The notes under the pieces: model-generated
Told to the model about the DNA's origin: nothing
The model's database searches: none
The model's input: the letters and a program-made list of their open reading frames with translations, nothing else
Assembly (NCBI GenBank): GCA_947455205.1
Contig: CANGNF010000010.1
Span: 53,423 to 117,422 of the forward strand
From: Acetobacteraceae bacterium
GTDB taxonomy: Bacteria; Pseudomonadota; Alphaproteobacteria; Acetobacterales; Acetobacteraceae
Direction of reading: 5' to 3'
Length of the DNA stretch: 64,000 bases
In this document: piece after piece, positions 1-8,920 of the stretch
Layout of the letters: each line of letters starts with the position of its first letter
Numbering within the stretch: the stretch's first letter is position 1
Translations under genes and position numbers: made by a program

Positions 1-471
1 AGCGAGATGCTGTTCATCGTCATGCTCGCGCTGGCCATCATCACCACCGGCATCGGCCGCGCGGTGGAGATGTCGCGCCTCGGCCGCGGGCTGCAGGCGA
101 TCCGCGACAACGAACGCGCCGCCGAGGCGGTGGGCGTGCCGACGCTGCGGCTGAAGCTGGTGGCGACCACGCTGTGCGGCGCGCTGATGGGCGTGGCCGG
201 CGCCCCCCTGCCCTACTACAGCGGCTACCTGAACCCGGAGGCCGCGTTCAGCCTGGCCTATGCGGTCAACGCCATCGCCATGCCGCTGATCGGCGGCGCC
301 GGCACCTGGGCCGGTCCGGTCATCGGCGCGGTGCTGCTGGCCAGCCTGCAACAGGCGGCGACCGTCACCATCTCGTCGGCGCTCAACCTGTGGATCGTCG
401 GCTGGATGCTGGTGATCTTCGTCGCCGTGGCGCCGCGCGGCATCCTCGGCTGGTTCAGGAAGCGGACATGA
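1..471 (+). CDS. livM: Branched-chain amino-acid type ABC transporter permease, C-terminal part
   Basis: Partial gene: the frame is open to the left edge, so the start lies outside the window. The visible 156 codons give the C-terminal part of a LivM-type inner-membrane permease. It has the loop with LQAIRDNERAAEAVGV, which contacts the ATPase in this family, followed by hydrophobic membrane segments and a basic tail ending in RKRT. It would carry substrate across the inner membrane for the LivG/LivF ATPases encoded next. The stop codon overlaps the livG start (ATGA at 468-471), so the genes are translationally coupled. The substrate could be branched-chain amino acids, amides or urea; the binding protein that would decide is not in the window. 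Confidence 0.88.
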   Translation, partial: SEMLFIVMLALAIITTGIGRAVEMSRLGRGLQAIRDNERAAEAVGVPTLRLKLVATTLCGALMGVAGAPLPYYSGYLNPEAAFSLAYAVNAIAMPLIGGAGTWAGPVIGAVLLASLQQAATVTISSALNLWIVGWMLVIFVAVAPRGILGWFRKRT

Positions 472-1184
472 GCGAGGTGTTCTTCCGCGCCGCCGGCGTG
501 GGCAAGCGCTTCGGCGGCTTCGTCGCGCTGGCCGAGGTGGATATCGAGCTGCGCGCCGGCGAAAGGCTGGGGCTCATCGGGCCGAACGGCTCGGGCAAGT
601 CCACCTTCGTCAACTGCATCAGCGGCGACTTCGCCGAGCATGATGGCCAGGTCTCGCTGGCCGGCACCGTGCTGAACGGGCTGAAGCCGCATCGCCGCGC
701 GCGACTGGGCATGGCCCGCACCTTCCAGCTGCCGCAGCCCTTCAACAGCCTGGATGTGCTGGAGAATGTGCGCGTGCCGCTGCTGTTCGCCGGCCATGCG
801 GCGGAAGCGACCGACCGCGCCATGGCCTGCCTGGAACAGGTGGAGATGGCCGACAAGGCGCGCAAGCTGCCGAAGGAGCTGACCCAGGTGGAGCAGCGCC
901 GGCTGGAGTTGGCCCGCGCCATTGCGCTGAACCCGCGCCTGCTGATCGCGGACGAGGCGATGGCCGGGCTTTCCAACGCCGAGGTCGACCAGATCATCGC
1001 GCTGCTGTTCAAGCTGAACGAGGCCGGCGCCGCGGTCATCATGATCGAGCACATCATGCGCGCGGTGACGGCGTTCTCCGAACGGCTGGTGGTCTTCGTC
1101 GCCGGCCGCAAGATCGCCGATGGCCCGCCGCGCGACGTGCTGGCATTGCCCGAGGTGGAGGGAGCCTATCTTGGCAAGCAGTAG
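468..1184 (+). CDS. livG: ABC transporter ATP-binding protein, LivG type
   Basis: Cytoplasmic ATPase of the high-affinity branched-chain amino-acid transporter family, 238 residues, the usual length. Walker A is GPNGSGKST, the signature region is QVEQRRLELARA, Walker B is LLIADEA, and the switch histidine lies in MIEHIMRA. The ATG at 468 is chosen over upstream in-frame starts because it overlaps the livM stop (ATGA) and gives the canonical N-terminus. The signature motif reads VEQRR rather than LSGGQ, which is normal for LivG. It should pair with LivF to energise LivM and a LivH partner that is probably just upstream of the window. Confidence 0.92.
   Translation: MSEVFFRAAGVGKRFGGFVALAEVDIELRAGERLGLIGPNGSGKSTFVNCISGDFAEHDGQVSLAGTVLNGLKPHRRARLGMARTFQLPQPFNSLDVLENVRVPLLFAGHAAEATDRAMACLEQVEMADKARKLPKELTQVEQRRLELARAIALNPRLLIADEAMAGLSNAEVDQIIALLFKLNEAGAAVIMIEHIMRAVTAFSERLVVFVAGRKIADGPPRDVLALPEVEGAYLGKQ
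1157..1164 (+). promoter_or_regulatory. Ribosome binding site deciding the livF start
   Basis: A strong Shine-Dalgarno GGAGGGAG lies six bases before a TTG at 1171. There is no in-frame ATG at a sensible position; the ATG at 1120 lies deep inside livG and adds residues unlike any LivF. This supports TTG as the livF start. Confidence 0.65.
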
Positions 1185-1908
1185 CGGCCTGGAGATCACC
1201 GGCATCGACGCCGGCTACGGCGCGGTGCGCGTGCTGGAAGGCGTCTCGCTCAGCGTGCCGCCGGGGCAGACCGTGGTGCTGCTGGGCACCAACGGCAACG
1301 GCAAGACCACGCTGATGCGCAGCATCATGGGCCAGGTACGCCCCAGCGCCGGCAGCATTGTCGCCACGCTGGACGGCCAGCGCGTGGACCTGCTGGGCAT
1401 GAAGCCGGAACATGTGGTGGAGCACGGCATCGTGCTGGTGCCGGAAGGCCGCCGCCTGTTCCCCCGCCTGACGGTGGAGCAGAACCTGCGCCTGGGCGCC
1501 TACCGCGCCGTGGCCCGCGCCAAGCTGGCCGAGAACATGGCGCTGTGCTTCGAGCTGTTCCCCCGCCTGGCGGAACGCCGCACGCAACTCGTCGGCAGCA
1601 TGAGCGGCGGCGAGCAGCAGATGGTGGCGCTGGGCCGCGCCGTCATGTCGGCGCCGCGCATCCTGCTGGTGGACGAACCCTCGGTCGGGCTGGCGCCGAT
1701 CCTGGTTTCCCGCACCATGGAGATGATCGCGGAGATGAAGGCGCGCCTGGGCCTGACCGTGCTGATGGCGGAGCAGAACTTCCACCAGGCGGTCCGCATC
1801 GCCGACCGTGGCTATGTCATCGTCCACGGCCACATGGTGTTCGAGGGTGGCTCGGCCGCGGAGTTGCAGGACAATGAGCTGGTACGGAAGGTGTACCTGG
1901 GCCTCTGA
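1171..1908 (+). CDS. livF: ABC transporter ATP-binding protein, LivF type
   Basis: Second ATPase of the branched-chain amino-acid type importer, 245 residues. Walker A is GTNGNGKTT, the signature is MSGGEQQMVALGRA and Walker B is ILLVDEPSVGLAP, all classic for LivF. The start is a TTG at 1171, overlapping the end of livG by 14 bases and preceded by GGAGGGAG; the protein then begins ASSSGLEITGIDAGYGAV. LivF works as a heterodimer with LivG under the membrane permeases. It is the last gene of the operon: the next gene on the right runs convergently and ends only 20 bases away. Confidence 0.9.
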   Translation: MASSSGLEITGIDAGYGAVRVLEGVSLSVPPGQTVVLLGTNGNGKTTLMRSIMGQVRPSAGSIVATLDGQRVDLLGMKPEHVVEHGIVLVPEGRRLFPRLTVEQNLRLGAYRAVARAKLAENMALCFELFPRLAERRTQLVGSMSGGEQQMVALGRAVMSAPRILLVDEPSVGLAPILVSRTMEMIAEMKARLGLTVLMAEQNFHQAVRIADRGYVIVHGHMVFEGGSAAELQDNELVRKVYLGL

Positions 1909-1927
1909 CCGCGCCGCGACGGGGCCT

Positions 1928-3154
1928 TCAGGCCGCCCGGAAGATCAGCGACGTGTTGATGCCGCCGAAGGCGAAGTTGTTCTTCATCAGGTATTCCGGC
2001 CGCATCAGCCGCGGCTCGGCGCGCAGGTAGTCCAGCTCGGCGCATTTGGGGTCAACGTTGACCAGGTTGGCAGTGGGGGCGAACCAGCCCTCGGCCTGCA
2101 TGCTCAGCGCCAGCCAGCTTTCGATGGCGCCGCACCCGCCCAGCGTATGGCCGAAATGCCCCTTCAGCGAATGGATCGGCATGCGCGCACCGAACACCGC
2201 GTGAGTCGCGGCGCTTTCGGCGATGTCGCCGTGGTCCGTCGCGGTGCCGTGGCCGCTGGTGAAGCCGATCGCTTCCGGCGGCAGCCCGGCATCGCGCAGC
2301 GCCAGGCGCAGCGCCACTTCCATGGTCGGCGCGTTGGGCTGCGTCACATGGCTGCCGTCGGAGTTGGTGCCGAAGCCGACCACCTCCGCCAGCACCGTCG
2401 CGCCGCGCGCCAGGGCGTGCTCGCGCTCCTCCAGCACCAGGGTCGCGGCGCCTTCGCCGATCACCAGGCCGTCGCGCGCGGCGTCGTAGGGGCGTGGCGT
2501 CGCCTGCGGCGTGTCGTTCTTCGTGCTGGTGGCGTAGAGCGTGTCGAACACCGCGGCCATGGTCGGGCAGAGCTCCTCGGCGCCGCCGGCCAGCATGATG
2601 TCCTGCGCGCCACCCTTGATGGCTTCATAGGCGTAGCCGATGCCCTGGCTGCCGCTGGTGCAGGCCGAGGAGGTCGTGATGATCCGCCCGGTCAGGCCGA
2701 AGAACAGGCCGATGTTCACCGCCGCGGTATGGCTCATCATCTGCACGTAGCTGGTGGCGGTCACGTGCCGCACCGTGCCGTTGGTGATCAGCTCGGCAAA
2801 GCCCAGCACCGGCGGCGTGCTGCCGAAGGAACTGCCATAGGCAATGCCGGCGCGGCCCTGCTTAAGCACGGGGTCATCGGTCAGCCCGGCCTGCGCCAGC
2901 GCGCGTTCGGTCGCGAACACCGCGAAGCGGGAAACCCGCCCCATGGTCCGCAGCTTCTTGCGGGGATACAGCCTGTCGGCGTCGAAGCCCTCGATCGGCC
3001 CGGCCAGGCGGGTGTTCAGCCCCTCATACCTGTCCCATTCGGCCATGCGGGCGATGCCGGTCTCGCCAGCCGCCATCCGCGCGCGGATCGCCTCCCAGGT
3101 ATCCCCCAGCGAGGTGATGCCGCCCATGCCGGTGACGACGACGCGGCGGCTCAC
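1928..3154 (-). CDS. apeR: Aryl polyene beta-ketoacyl-ACP synthase (ApeR-type, FabF family)
   Basis: Condensing enzyme of 408 residues and last gene of the APE operon. The FabF-type thiolase fold is recognised by the N-terminal VVVTGMGGITSLGD and a complete Cys-His-His triad: Cys165 in SSACTSGSQG, His302 in SGHGTATDHGD and His336 in KGHFGHTLGG. It is therefore predicted to be active, unlike the chain-length-factor partner ApeC. Translation starts at a GTG that overlaps the stop of the upstream reductase gene (GTGA at 3151-3154). In characterised APE systems the ApeR ketosynthase is distinct from the ApeO/ApeC pair that elongates the polyene; its exact step here is inferred from position. The name follows collinearity with the known cluster. 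Confidence 0.85.
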   Translation of the reverse strand: MSRRVVVTGMGGITSLGDTWEAIRARMAAGETGIARMAEWDRYEGLNTRLAGPIEGFDADRLYPRKKLRTMGRVSRFAVFATERALAQAGLTDDPVLKQGRAGIAYGSSFGSTPPVLGFAELITNGTVRHVTATSYVQMMSHTAAVNIGLFFGLTGRIITTSSACTSGSQGIGYAYEAIKGGAQDIMLAGGAEELCPTMAAVFDTLYATSTKNDTPQATPRPYDAARDGLVIGEGAATLVLEEREHALARGATVLAEVVGFGTNSDGSHVTQPNAPTMEVALRLALRDAGLPPEAIGFTSGHGTATDHGDIAESAATHAVFGARMPIHSLKGHFGHTLGGCGAIESWLALSMQAEGWFAPTANLVNVDPKCAELDYLRAEPRLMRPEYLMKNNFAFGGINTSLIFRAA

Positions 3155-3876
3155 AGCATCCCCCCATTCACCGAGATGACCTGGCGGGTGACGTAGCTGG
3201 CGGCGTCCGAGCAGAGGAAGCCCACCACGGCGGCGACTTCCTCCGGCCGGCCCACGCGGCGCATCGGGATGGCATCCATGACGTGTTCCAGCGGCACATC
3301 CTTGATCATCTGCGTTTCGATCAGTCCTGGCGCGACGCAGTTGACGGTGATGTTGCGCTTGGCCAGTTCCACCGCCAAGGCCTTGGCCGCGCCGATGATG
3401 CCGGCCTTGGTGGCGCTGTAGTTCACCTGGCCGCGATTGCCCGCCAGCCCCGCGACCGAGGACAGTGCCACGATCCGCCCGCCCTTGCGCCGCTGCACCA
3501 TGGGCAGCACCAGCGGATGCAGCACGTTGTAGAAGCCATCCAGGTTGGTCCGCAGCACGCCGTCCCATTCCTCCCCGGTCATGGCGGGAAAGGCGTTGTC
3601 AGCAGTGATGCCGGCGTTCAGCACCACGCCATGCGGCGCGCCATGCGCGGCCACATCGGCGTCCAGCGCCGTGCGGGCGGCATCACGGTCGGCAATGTCA
3701 AAGCTGAGCAGCCGCGCCGCGCGCCCGGCCGCGCGCACCTCGGCGGCGGTGGCCTCGGCGCCGGCCAGGTCGCGGCCATAGTGGATCGCCAGGTCGAAGC
3801 CATCCCGCGCCAGCTGCACGGCGATGGCGCGGCCGATGCCCTTGCTGGCGCCGGTGACGAGGATGCTGCGGCTCAA
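3151..3876 (-). CDS. apeQ: Aryl polyene 3-oxoacyl-ACP reductase (ApeQ-type, FabG family)
   Basis: NADPH-dependent ketoreductase of the short-chain dehydrogenase family, 241 residues, a standard FabG length. The cofactor loop is TGASKGIG (residues 8-15), the NNAG-equivalent is LNAGI, and the catalytic residues are Ser139/140, Tyr153 and Lys157 in NYSATKAG. It should reduce each beta-keto intermediate of the growing aryl polyene on the acyl carrier protein before dehydration. Both ends overlap neighbours by four bases (ATGA with the dehydratase gene, GTGA with the ketosynthase gene). The position between ApeP and ApeR matches the known APE gene order. Confidence 0.9.
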   Translation of the reverse strand: MSRSILVTGASKGIGRAIAVQLARDGFDLAIHYGRDLAGAEATAAEVRAAGRAARLLSFDIADRDAARTALDADVAAHGAPHGVVLNAGITADNAFPAMTGEEWDGVLRTNLDGFYNVLHPLVLPMVQRRKGGRIVALSSVAGLAGNRGQVNYSATKAGIIGAAKALAVELAKRNITVNCVAPGLIETQMIKDVPLEHVMDAIPMRRVGRPEEVAAVVGFLCSDAASYVTRQVISVNGGML

Positions 3877-4301
3877 CTCGGGATATCCCCCTCGGGCGGT
3901 TCGTAGACGGTCAGTTCAGCCTCGGCGGCCAACTCGCCCGCCACCTCGATACGGCCGGTGAAGCTGCCCATCGCCTCGTCCTGGAATACCAGCGTCACGC
4001 TGACCAGCAGCGTCTCGCCCAGCCTGTACCACGGCCGGTGCATCAGGAAGCGGCGGGTGCCGAGCAGGAAGCCGATCCGCGGCGCGCCGCCGGTGGCCAG
4101 GGCGCGATGCCCGGCGAAGGCGGCGCAGGCCTGCGCCATGTATTCGATGCCGATATGCGCCGGCACGCCCTCGGCCTCCAGGAACTCGGTGCCGGCATGG
4201 ATCGCCAGGCTGGCCTGCAGCGTGGTTTCGCCGGCGGCCTCCACTTGGTCCAGCAGCAGCATCGGCGCCCGGTGCGGCACCAGATCCACAAGCGGCGTCA
4301 T
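3873..4301 (-). CDS. apeP: Aryl polyene 3-hydroxyacyl-ACP dehydratase (ApeP-type hotdog protein)
   Basis: Small hotdog-fold dehydratase of 142 residues. The N-terminal PHRAPMLLLDQV is the signature of ApeP/FabZ-like dehydratases, followed by the hotdog helix region with EYMAQACAAFAGH. It removes water from the 3-hydroxyacyl intermediate to make each conjugated double bond. In characterised systems ApeP works with a second hotdog subunit, ApeI; here the ApeI-like domain is fused to the ligase encoded further up the operon. The ATG at 4301 overlaps the ketosynthase stop (ATGA). A longer in-frame reading upstream is only antisense-free shadow of the ketosynthase gene. Confidence 0.87.
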   Translation of the reverse strand: MTPLVDLVPHRAPMLLLDQVEAAGETTLQASLAIHAGTEFLEAEGVPAHIGIEYMAQACAAFAGHRALATGGAPRIGFLLGTRRFLMHRPWYRLGETLLVSVTLVFQDEAMGSFTGRIEVAGELAAEAELTVYEPPEGDIPS

Positions 4302-5482
4302 GCCGCCCCCAGCAGCAGCGCCAGGTTGCTGCCGCCGAAGGCGTAGCTGGCGCTCAGCATGGCGCGCGGGCCCCACAGTTCCTCGCCGGGCCGGGCCAGG
4401 CGCAGCGGCGGAATATCCTCGGCGACCACGCCGTCCCACAGATGCGGCGGCAGCAGCCCGCGTTGCAGCGCCAGCCAGCAGAAGGCGGCCTCGGTGGCGG
4501 CAGCGGCGCCCAGGGTGTGGCCGGTGAAGACCTTGGTGGCGCTGCACGGCACCTCGGCGCCGAACTCCGCGGTGACGGCCCTGCCCTCCATCGCGTCGTT
4601 CAGCCGGGTGCCGGTGCCATGCAGGTTGATGTAGCCCACGCCATCGGCGGCCACCCCGGCCACGTCCAGCGCGGCACGCATCGCCGCCCGGGCGCCCTTG
4701 CCCTCCGGCTCCGGCGCGCTGATGTGGTGCGCGTCGCTGCTTTCCCCCACGCCCAGCAGCGCCACGGGGCCGGGCGCTGGCTCCAGCAGGAACAGCGCCG
4801 CGCCTTCGCCGATGCAGGTGCCGTCGCGGTTGCCGCTGAAGGCGTTGAGCGGGCGCTGGGACAATGCCTCCAGGCTGAAGAAGCCATGCAGCGTGGTGCC
4901 GCACAGGCTGTCCGCGCCGCCGACGATGGCGGCGTCGCACAGCCCGGCGCGGATCAGCCGCTGGGCCGAGGCGATGGCCTTGCCGGAGGAGGAGCAGGCG
5001 GTGTGCACGGTATAGGCCGGGCCGCGCAGCCCCAGCAGGTCGGCCACGAACAGCGCCAGGTTGCCTGGCTCCTGCTGGGTATAGGCGAAGTCGTTAGGCC
5101 AGGTGCCGTCACGGCGGTGGGCGGCCAGGCCGGCCTCGCCCTCCGCCATGCCGGAGGTGCTGGTGCCGAGGATGACGGCGATGCGGTCCACGCCGTAGCG
5201 GGCGATGGCGGCAGCGATCGGCGCCCGCATCTGCCCCAGCGCCGCCAGGGCCAACTGGTTGTTGCGGCAGGCGTAGTGGTGCAGCGCGGCGGGCACCTCC
5301 GGCAACGGCTCGGTGACCGCGCCGACCCAGAGCGTGGCGCCGGGCACGATATCCGCGCGCGGCGCCAGCGCGCCGCCCTGCCACCATTCGCCGGGCGCCG
5401 GCGCGAACAGCCGCGCGGCCACGGCCTCGGCCCCCGCGCCGAGCGCGTTGACGATGCCGAGGGCGGAAAGGGTCAGGGTCAT
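4298..5482 (-). CDS. apeO: Aryl polyene beta-ketoacyl-ACP synthase (ApeO-type)
   Basis: Condensing enzyme of 394 residues. The active-site cysteine is Cys163 in VHTACSSSGKA, the histidines are His288 in NLHGTGTR and His322 in FTGHTLGAA, and Lys317 precedes the second; the protein is therefore catalytically complete. In characterised APE pathways ApeO forms a heterodimer with the catalytically dead chain length factor ApeC (encoded at 13563-14267) and performs the repeated malonyl condensations. It starts four bases inside the stop of the lipoprotein gene and ends overlapping the dehydratase gene. The gene order O-P-Q-R is conserved. Confidence 0.86.
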   Translation of the reverse strand: MTLTLSALGIVNALGAGAEAVAARLFAPAPGEWWQGGALAPRADIVPGATLWVGAVTEPLPEVPAALHHYACRNNQLALAALGQMRAPIAAAIARYGVDRIAVILGTSTSGMAEGEAGLAAHRRDGTWPNDFAYTQQEPGNLALFVADLLGLRGPAYTVHTACSSSGKAIASAQRLIRAGLCDAAIVGGADSLCGTTLHGFFSLEALSQRPLNAFSGNRDGTCIGEGAALFLLEPAPGPVALLGVGESSDAHHISAPEPEGKGARAAMRAALDVAGVAADGVGYINLHGTGTRLNDAMEGRAVTAEFGAEVPCSATKVFTGHTLGAAAATEAAFCWLALQRGLLPPHLWDGVVAEDIPPLRLARPGEELWGPRAMLSASYAFGGSNLALLLGAA

Positions 5483-6045
5483 GGCGCCAGCAGAACGGAG
5501 GTCACCCGCAGGCTGTAGCCGAAGGCGAGGTTGCGGAGCAACGCCCGGCCGCCCCAGCCGGGCTGGGCATACTCCACCCGCACCACCTCCTGCCCGCCGG
5601 CGAAGACGGCGCGGCGTTCAGGCGTTGCCTCCAGCCTTGCGCCGGCTGCCAGCAGGGCGGGGCGCAGCAGGGCCTCGGGCCAGTACAGCAGCGCGATATC
5701 CGCCAGCATGTTGGCCGGGCTGACCTGCTCGGGCAGCCAGGGCGCCGCCTCCGCCACCGGGTCGGTGCCGTGCCAGCCGATGGTCAGTGCCCGGCGGCCC
5801 AGCCCGTCCAGCGCCACCAGGTCCAGCCCTTCCGGGGTCAGCGCGATCTGCGCCTCGAACACCATGCCGACGCCGCCGTAATCCGCCTGCACCGTCTGCG
5901 CCACGGCCACGCTCTGGCCCAGCAGGCCCGGCGCCGGCACGCGGAAGGCGATGTTCGGCGCGATGAAGGCGGTATCGCCCGGCAGGCGCGGCGGGGTGGC
6001 GCAGGCCGCCAGCGGCAGGGCAAGCAGCAGGCTGCGGCGATTCAT
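5479..6045 (-). CDS. apeN: Lipoprotein of the aryl polyene cluster (DUF3261/ApeN-like)
   Basis: Protein of 188 residues with a lipoprotein signal: MNRRSLLLALPLAAC, where the cysteine at residue 15 follows a hydrophobic stretch and LAA, a good lipobox. The mature part is a beta-rich domain resembling the DUF3261 lipoproteins that occur in APE clusters. It probably sits in the envelope and assists transfer or outer-membrane anchoring of the pigment together with the LolA-like and RND proteins encoded just upstream. The start at 6045 overlaps the transporter stop (ATGA). Function is inferred from context; the family has no proven biochemical activity that I know of. Confidence 0.78.
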   Translation of the reverse strand: MNRRSLLLALPLAACATPPRLPGDTAFIAPNIAFRVPAPGLLGQSVAVAQTVQADYGGVGMVFEAQIALTPEGLDLVALDGLGRRALTIGWHGTDPVAEAAPWLPEQVSPANMLADIALLYWPEALLRPALLAAGARLEATPERRAVFAGGQEVVRVEYAQPGWGGRALLRNLAFGYSLRVTSVLLAP

Positions 6046-8312
6046 GTCGGGCGACCTCCGGCCAGGGGGGCAAGCAGCCAGGCGATGCCGATGCCGATCA
6101 GCATGGTGCTGCCGAAGGCCTGCACGGCAAAGACCTGGCTGGCGGCCAGCATGCCGAAGGACAGCGTGGTGCTGACCGCGGCCAGCAGGATGGCCAGGGC
6201 GGTGACGCCGCGCCGCTCGGCCGGGGTCTCCCGGCAGAACACCGCGTAGTCCACGCCGATGGACAGCACCAGAACCAGCGCCATGGCGTTGAAGAAGGTG
6301 AAGGCCAGGCCGAACAGCGCGGCGATGGGCGGCGCCAGCAGCACCGCGGCCAGCGACGGCGCCAGCACCCGCGGCGTGGCCCAGCGGTAGCGCCAGCCCA
6401 GCAGCGGCAGCATCAGCAGCACCGAGAAGCCCAGCAGCCACAGCGCCTGACGCCGGTACACGCCGAACAGCGCCGACCAGTCATCCGCCAGGCTGACCAG
6501 TTGCACGCCGGGTGCGCCGGCCAGCGCCGCGCGCAACGCCGCCAGGTCGGTGACGCCATGCAGCAGCACCAGGTGCGTTCCCGGCTCCGGCATCAGCGCC
6601 CGCACCAGGGCCAGCGGGCCGTCCGCCGGCAGCGCCGCGGGCAGCAGCGGCTGGGCGGTTGGCGGCTGCGGCGGGGTGTCCAGGCCAATCTCGGCCAGCC
6701 AAGCCGGCAGCAGCGGCGCCAGCACGCGCGCGACCAGCGCCGCATTCTCCCGCTGCCGCGCGACGGAAGCCACGAATTGCGCCGGGGCTTGGTAGCCCGC
6801 CAGCAGGCCGTGCGCCTGGGCTTCCGCCAAGCGGGGCAGCACGGCCTCCTGCGCCTGCAGCGCGGCCTCCGCATCGGCGCCGTGCACCAGCAGGAATTGC
6901 GCGGCGCCGCCATTGCCGGTCAGGCGCTGGATCTCGGCTTCCTGCCGCTTCAGCTCCGGCGGCATGCCCTGCATGTTCTGCACGTTGTCGTCGGCGTGCA
7001 GGCGGGGCAGCCCGGCGGCGGCGGCCAGCAGCAGCAGGGCCAGCACGCCCAGCCGCCAGCGCCGCAGCCCGGGCGCCTGCCACAGCGCCCAGTGGCCCTG
7101 CAGCCGCGCCAGCATCGGCCCGCCATGCGGCAGCGGCCCGGCGCGGTCCAGCCGGGGGTACCACAGCCAAACCGTCAGGAAGCTGCCGATCAGCCCGCAG
7201 CAGGAGAACGCCGCGATCTGCTGCAACCCCGGGAACGGCGCCAGCAGCAGCGTGCAGTAGCCTATCAAGGTGGTGCCCAGCCCGATGGCGACGCCAGGGA
7301 TCACCCGCCGCAGCCGGTCCGTCGCGGTGGGCGCCGCCGGGTCGAAATAGGCGGCGAAGTATTGCAGCGAATAATCCACCGCCACGCCGATCAGGCTGGC
7401 GCCGAACAGTACCGCCACCGTGTGCAGTTCCTGGAACCACCACAGGCAGAAGGCCGTGGCGACGGTAATGCCGACGCCGATATCCAGCATGGCCAACAGG
7501 ATCGGCCGGATGCGGCGGAACACCAGCAGGATCATCGCCACCGTCGCCGCCAGGGAAACGGCGCCGAGGGTGGAACTCTCCTCCATCGCCTGCCGCGCGC
7601 CCTCGGTGGCGTAGAACAGCGCGCCGGTCCGCAGAACCTGCACATCGGCCGGCAAATGCGCGGCAAAGAAGGCCGCGAAGGCATGCTGCACCGGCAGGGC
7701 GAAGCTGTCGCCGGCCAACTCTGCGCTGACGAAGGCCCAGGTCAGCCCGCCCTCATGCACCACCAGCTGGCCATCCTCGGCCGCCAGGCGGGACTGCGGC
7801 AGCGGCAGCGCGGTGAAAAAGCCGGGCAGCAGCAGGAAGGGGTCGCGCGCCAGCAGCGCCGCATCGCCGAAGCCGGCCGGGCTGAACAGCATGGCCCTGG
7901 CGCGATCCACCAGCGCCTGGCCCTGGCCGGCCAGCAGCAGGGCGCGGTCTGCCTCGGCCAGCAGCCCCGCCCGATGCGGCAGGTACAGCGCGCCCAGCCG
8001 TTGCTGCGCCGCCTGGTCCACCCCGGCGGTCACCCCACGCACCAGGCCGGAGGCGGTCAGCGCCGCCGCCAGTTCCTGCCCCGCGGCGCGGGCGCGGGCG
8101 GGCTCGGCATGGCCCAGCAGCAGCACGATCCGCCGCGCCCCGGCCTCCGCCACCCGCTGCTGCGCCAGGTCGGCCACACCATCGCGCTCGGCACGGGGCA
8201 GCAGCGCCAGCACGCTGCTCTGCAGGTGCAGCCCGGCGTGCACGCGCAGCCCGACATAGCCGGCGGCGAACAGCACCAGCGCCAGCCAGCACCAGGCCGC
8301 GTAGCGTCTCAC
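6042..8312 (-). CDS. apeM: RND/MMPL-family exporter of the aryl polyene cluster (ApeM-type)
   Basis: Large inner-membrane protein of 756 residues with two similar halves, each a membrane helix, a large periplasmic loop and a five-to-six-helix bundle. Typical MMPL segments are VAVDYSLQYFAAYF in the first half and SIGVDYAVFCRE in the second; the internal aspartates in these GVDY motifs are the expected proton-relay residues of the family. It most likely extracts or exports the finished aryl polyene lipid from the inner membrane. The start is a GTG in the stop of the LolA-like gene (GTGA at 8309-8312). Confidence 0.85.
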   Translation of the reverse strand: MRRYAAWCWLALVLFAAGYVGLRVHAGLHLQSSVLALLPRAERDGVADLAQQRVAEAGARRIVLLLGHAEPARARAAGQELAAALTASGLVRGVTAGVDQAAQQRLGALYLPHRAGLLAEADRALLLAGQGQALVDRARAMLFSPAGFGDAALLARDPFLLLPGFFTALPLPQSRLAAEDGQLVVHEGGLTWAFVSAELAGDSFALPVQHAFAAFFAAHLPADVQVLRTGALFYATEGARQAMEESSTLGAVSLAATVAMILLVFRRIRPILLAMLDIGVGITVATAFCLWWFQELHTVAVLFGASLIGVAVDYSLQYFAAYFDPAAPTATDRLRRVIPGVAIGLGTTLIGYCTLLLAPFPGLQQIAAFSCCGLIGSFLTVWLWYPRLDRAGPLPHGGPMLARLQGHWALWQAPGLRRWRLGVLALLLLAAAAGLPRLHADDNVQNMQGMPPELKRQEAEIQRLTGNGGAAQFLLVHGADAEAALQAQEAVLPRLAEAQAHGLLAGYQAPAQFVASVARQRENAALVARVLAPLLPAWLAEIGLDTPPQPPTAQPLLPAALPADGPLALVRALMPEPGTHLVLLHGVTDLAALRAALAGAPGVQLVSLADDWSALFGVYRRQALWLLGFSVLLMLPLLGWRYRWATPRVLAPSLAAVLLAPPIAALFGLAFTFFNAMALVLVLSIGVDYAVFCRETPAERRGVTALAILLAAVSTTLSFGMLAASQVFAVQAFGSTMLIGIGIAWLLAPLAGGRPT

Positions 8313-8920
8313 GGCGAAAGTTGCGTCAGCAGCGCCTGTTCCGCCGCGTCCGGCGCCGCCGGGCCAACGCGCTGGTCGTGGAAGGTCATCAGGTCGGCAT
8401 CGCCATTGGCCTTGCGGACCTCCACCGCCTCCACCAGCCGGGCGCCGCTCACGACGATGCTGGCGATGCTGGCCAGCGCCGGATCATCGGCGCGGCGAGG
8501 TGTCAGGGTCAGCTGCCAACGGGTCGCGTCGGCCTGCCAGCCGGTGGCGAAGACCTGGCCCAGGCTGGAGGGGTCGCCCGACATGGCCCCGGCCAGCACC
8601 TGGTAGAACTGCCCCAGCCCCGGCATGCGCGACGCCGGCAGCCGCATCGCCTCCCGCCCCTCCAGCAACTGCAGGATGCCGGCCGGCGTGATGACCATGG
8701 TGCTGGCGAAGGGCACGGTCGCCCGCCAGACCAGCCCCCTCCCCGGCAGCAGCAGGAAGTCACCCTCCGAGCGCAACGGCCGGGCAAAGCCCTGCAGCCG
8801 GCGTTCCTGGGTGAAGCGGCCGCGCAGTTGCTGGCCTTCCCGCAGCACCTCCGGCCGAGCCTCCTGCGCCATTGCCCGCGCAGGCAGGGCCAGCGCCAGC
8901 AGCAGCGCGCGCCGCCTCAC
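8309..8920 (-). CDS. apeL: LolA-like outer-membrane lipoprotein carrier of the aryl polyene cluster (ApeL-type)
   Basis: Protein of 203 residues with a cleavable signal peptide (RRRALLLALALPARAMAQ) and a LolA-like beta-sheet domain containing GRFTQERRLQGFARPLRSEG, the usual start of LolA homologues. LolA family members shuttle hydrophobic cargo through the periplasm; in an APE cluster the cargo is expected to be the polyene lipid, not lipoproteins. The GTG at 8920 overlaps the thioesterase stop and directly precedes the signal peptide, so it is preferred over upstream starts. Confidence 0.82.
   Translation of the reverse strand: MRRRALLLALALPARAMAQEARPEVLREGQQLRGRFTQERRLQGFARPLRSEGDFLLLPGRGLVWRATVPFASTMVITPAGILQLLEGREAMRLPASRMPGLGQFYQVLAGAMSGDPSSLGQVFATGWQADATRWQLTLTPRRADDPALASIASIVVSGARLVEAVEVRKANGDADLMTFHDQRVGPAAPDAAEQALLTQLSP

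Noticed and set aside
6042..8312. Possible housekeeping RND multidrug pump
   Set aside because: Its position and overlap between LolA-like and lipoprotein genes in the pigment operon fit a pathway-specific exporter better.
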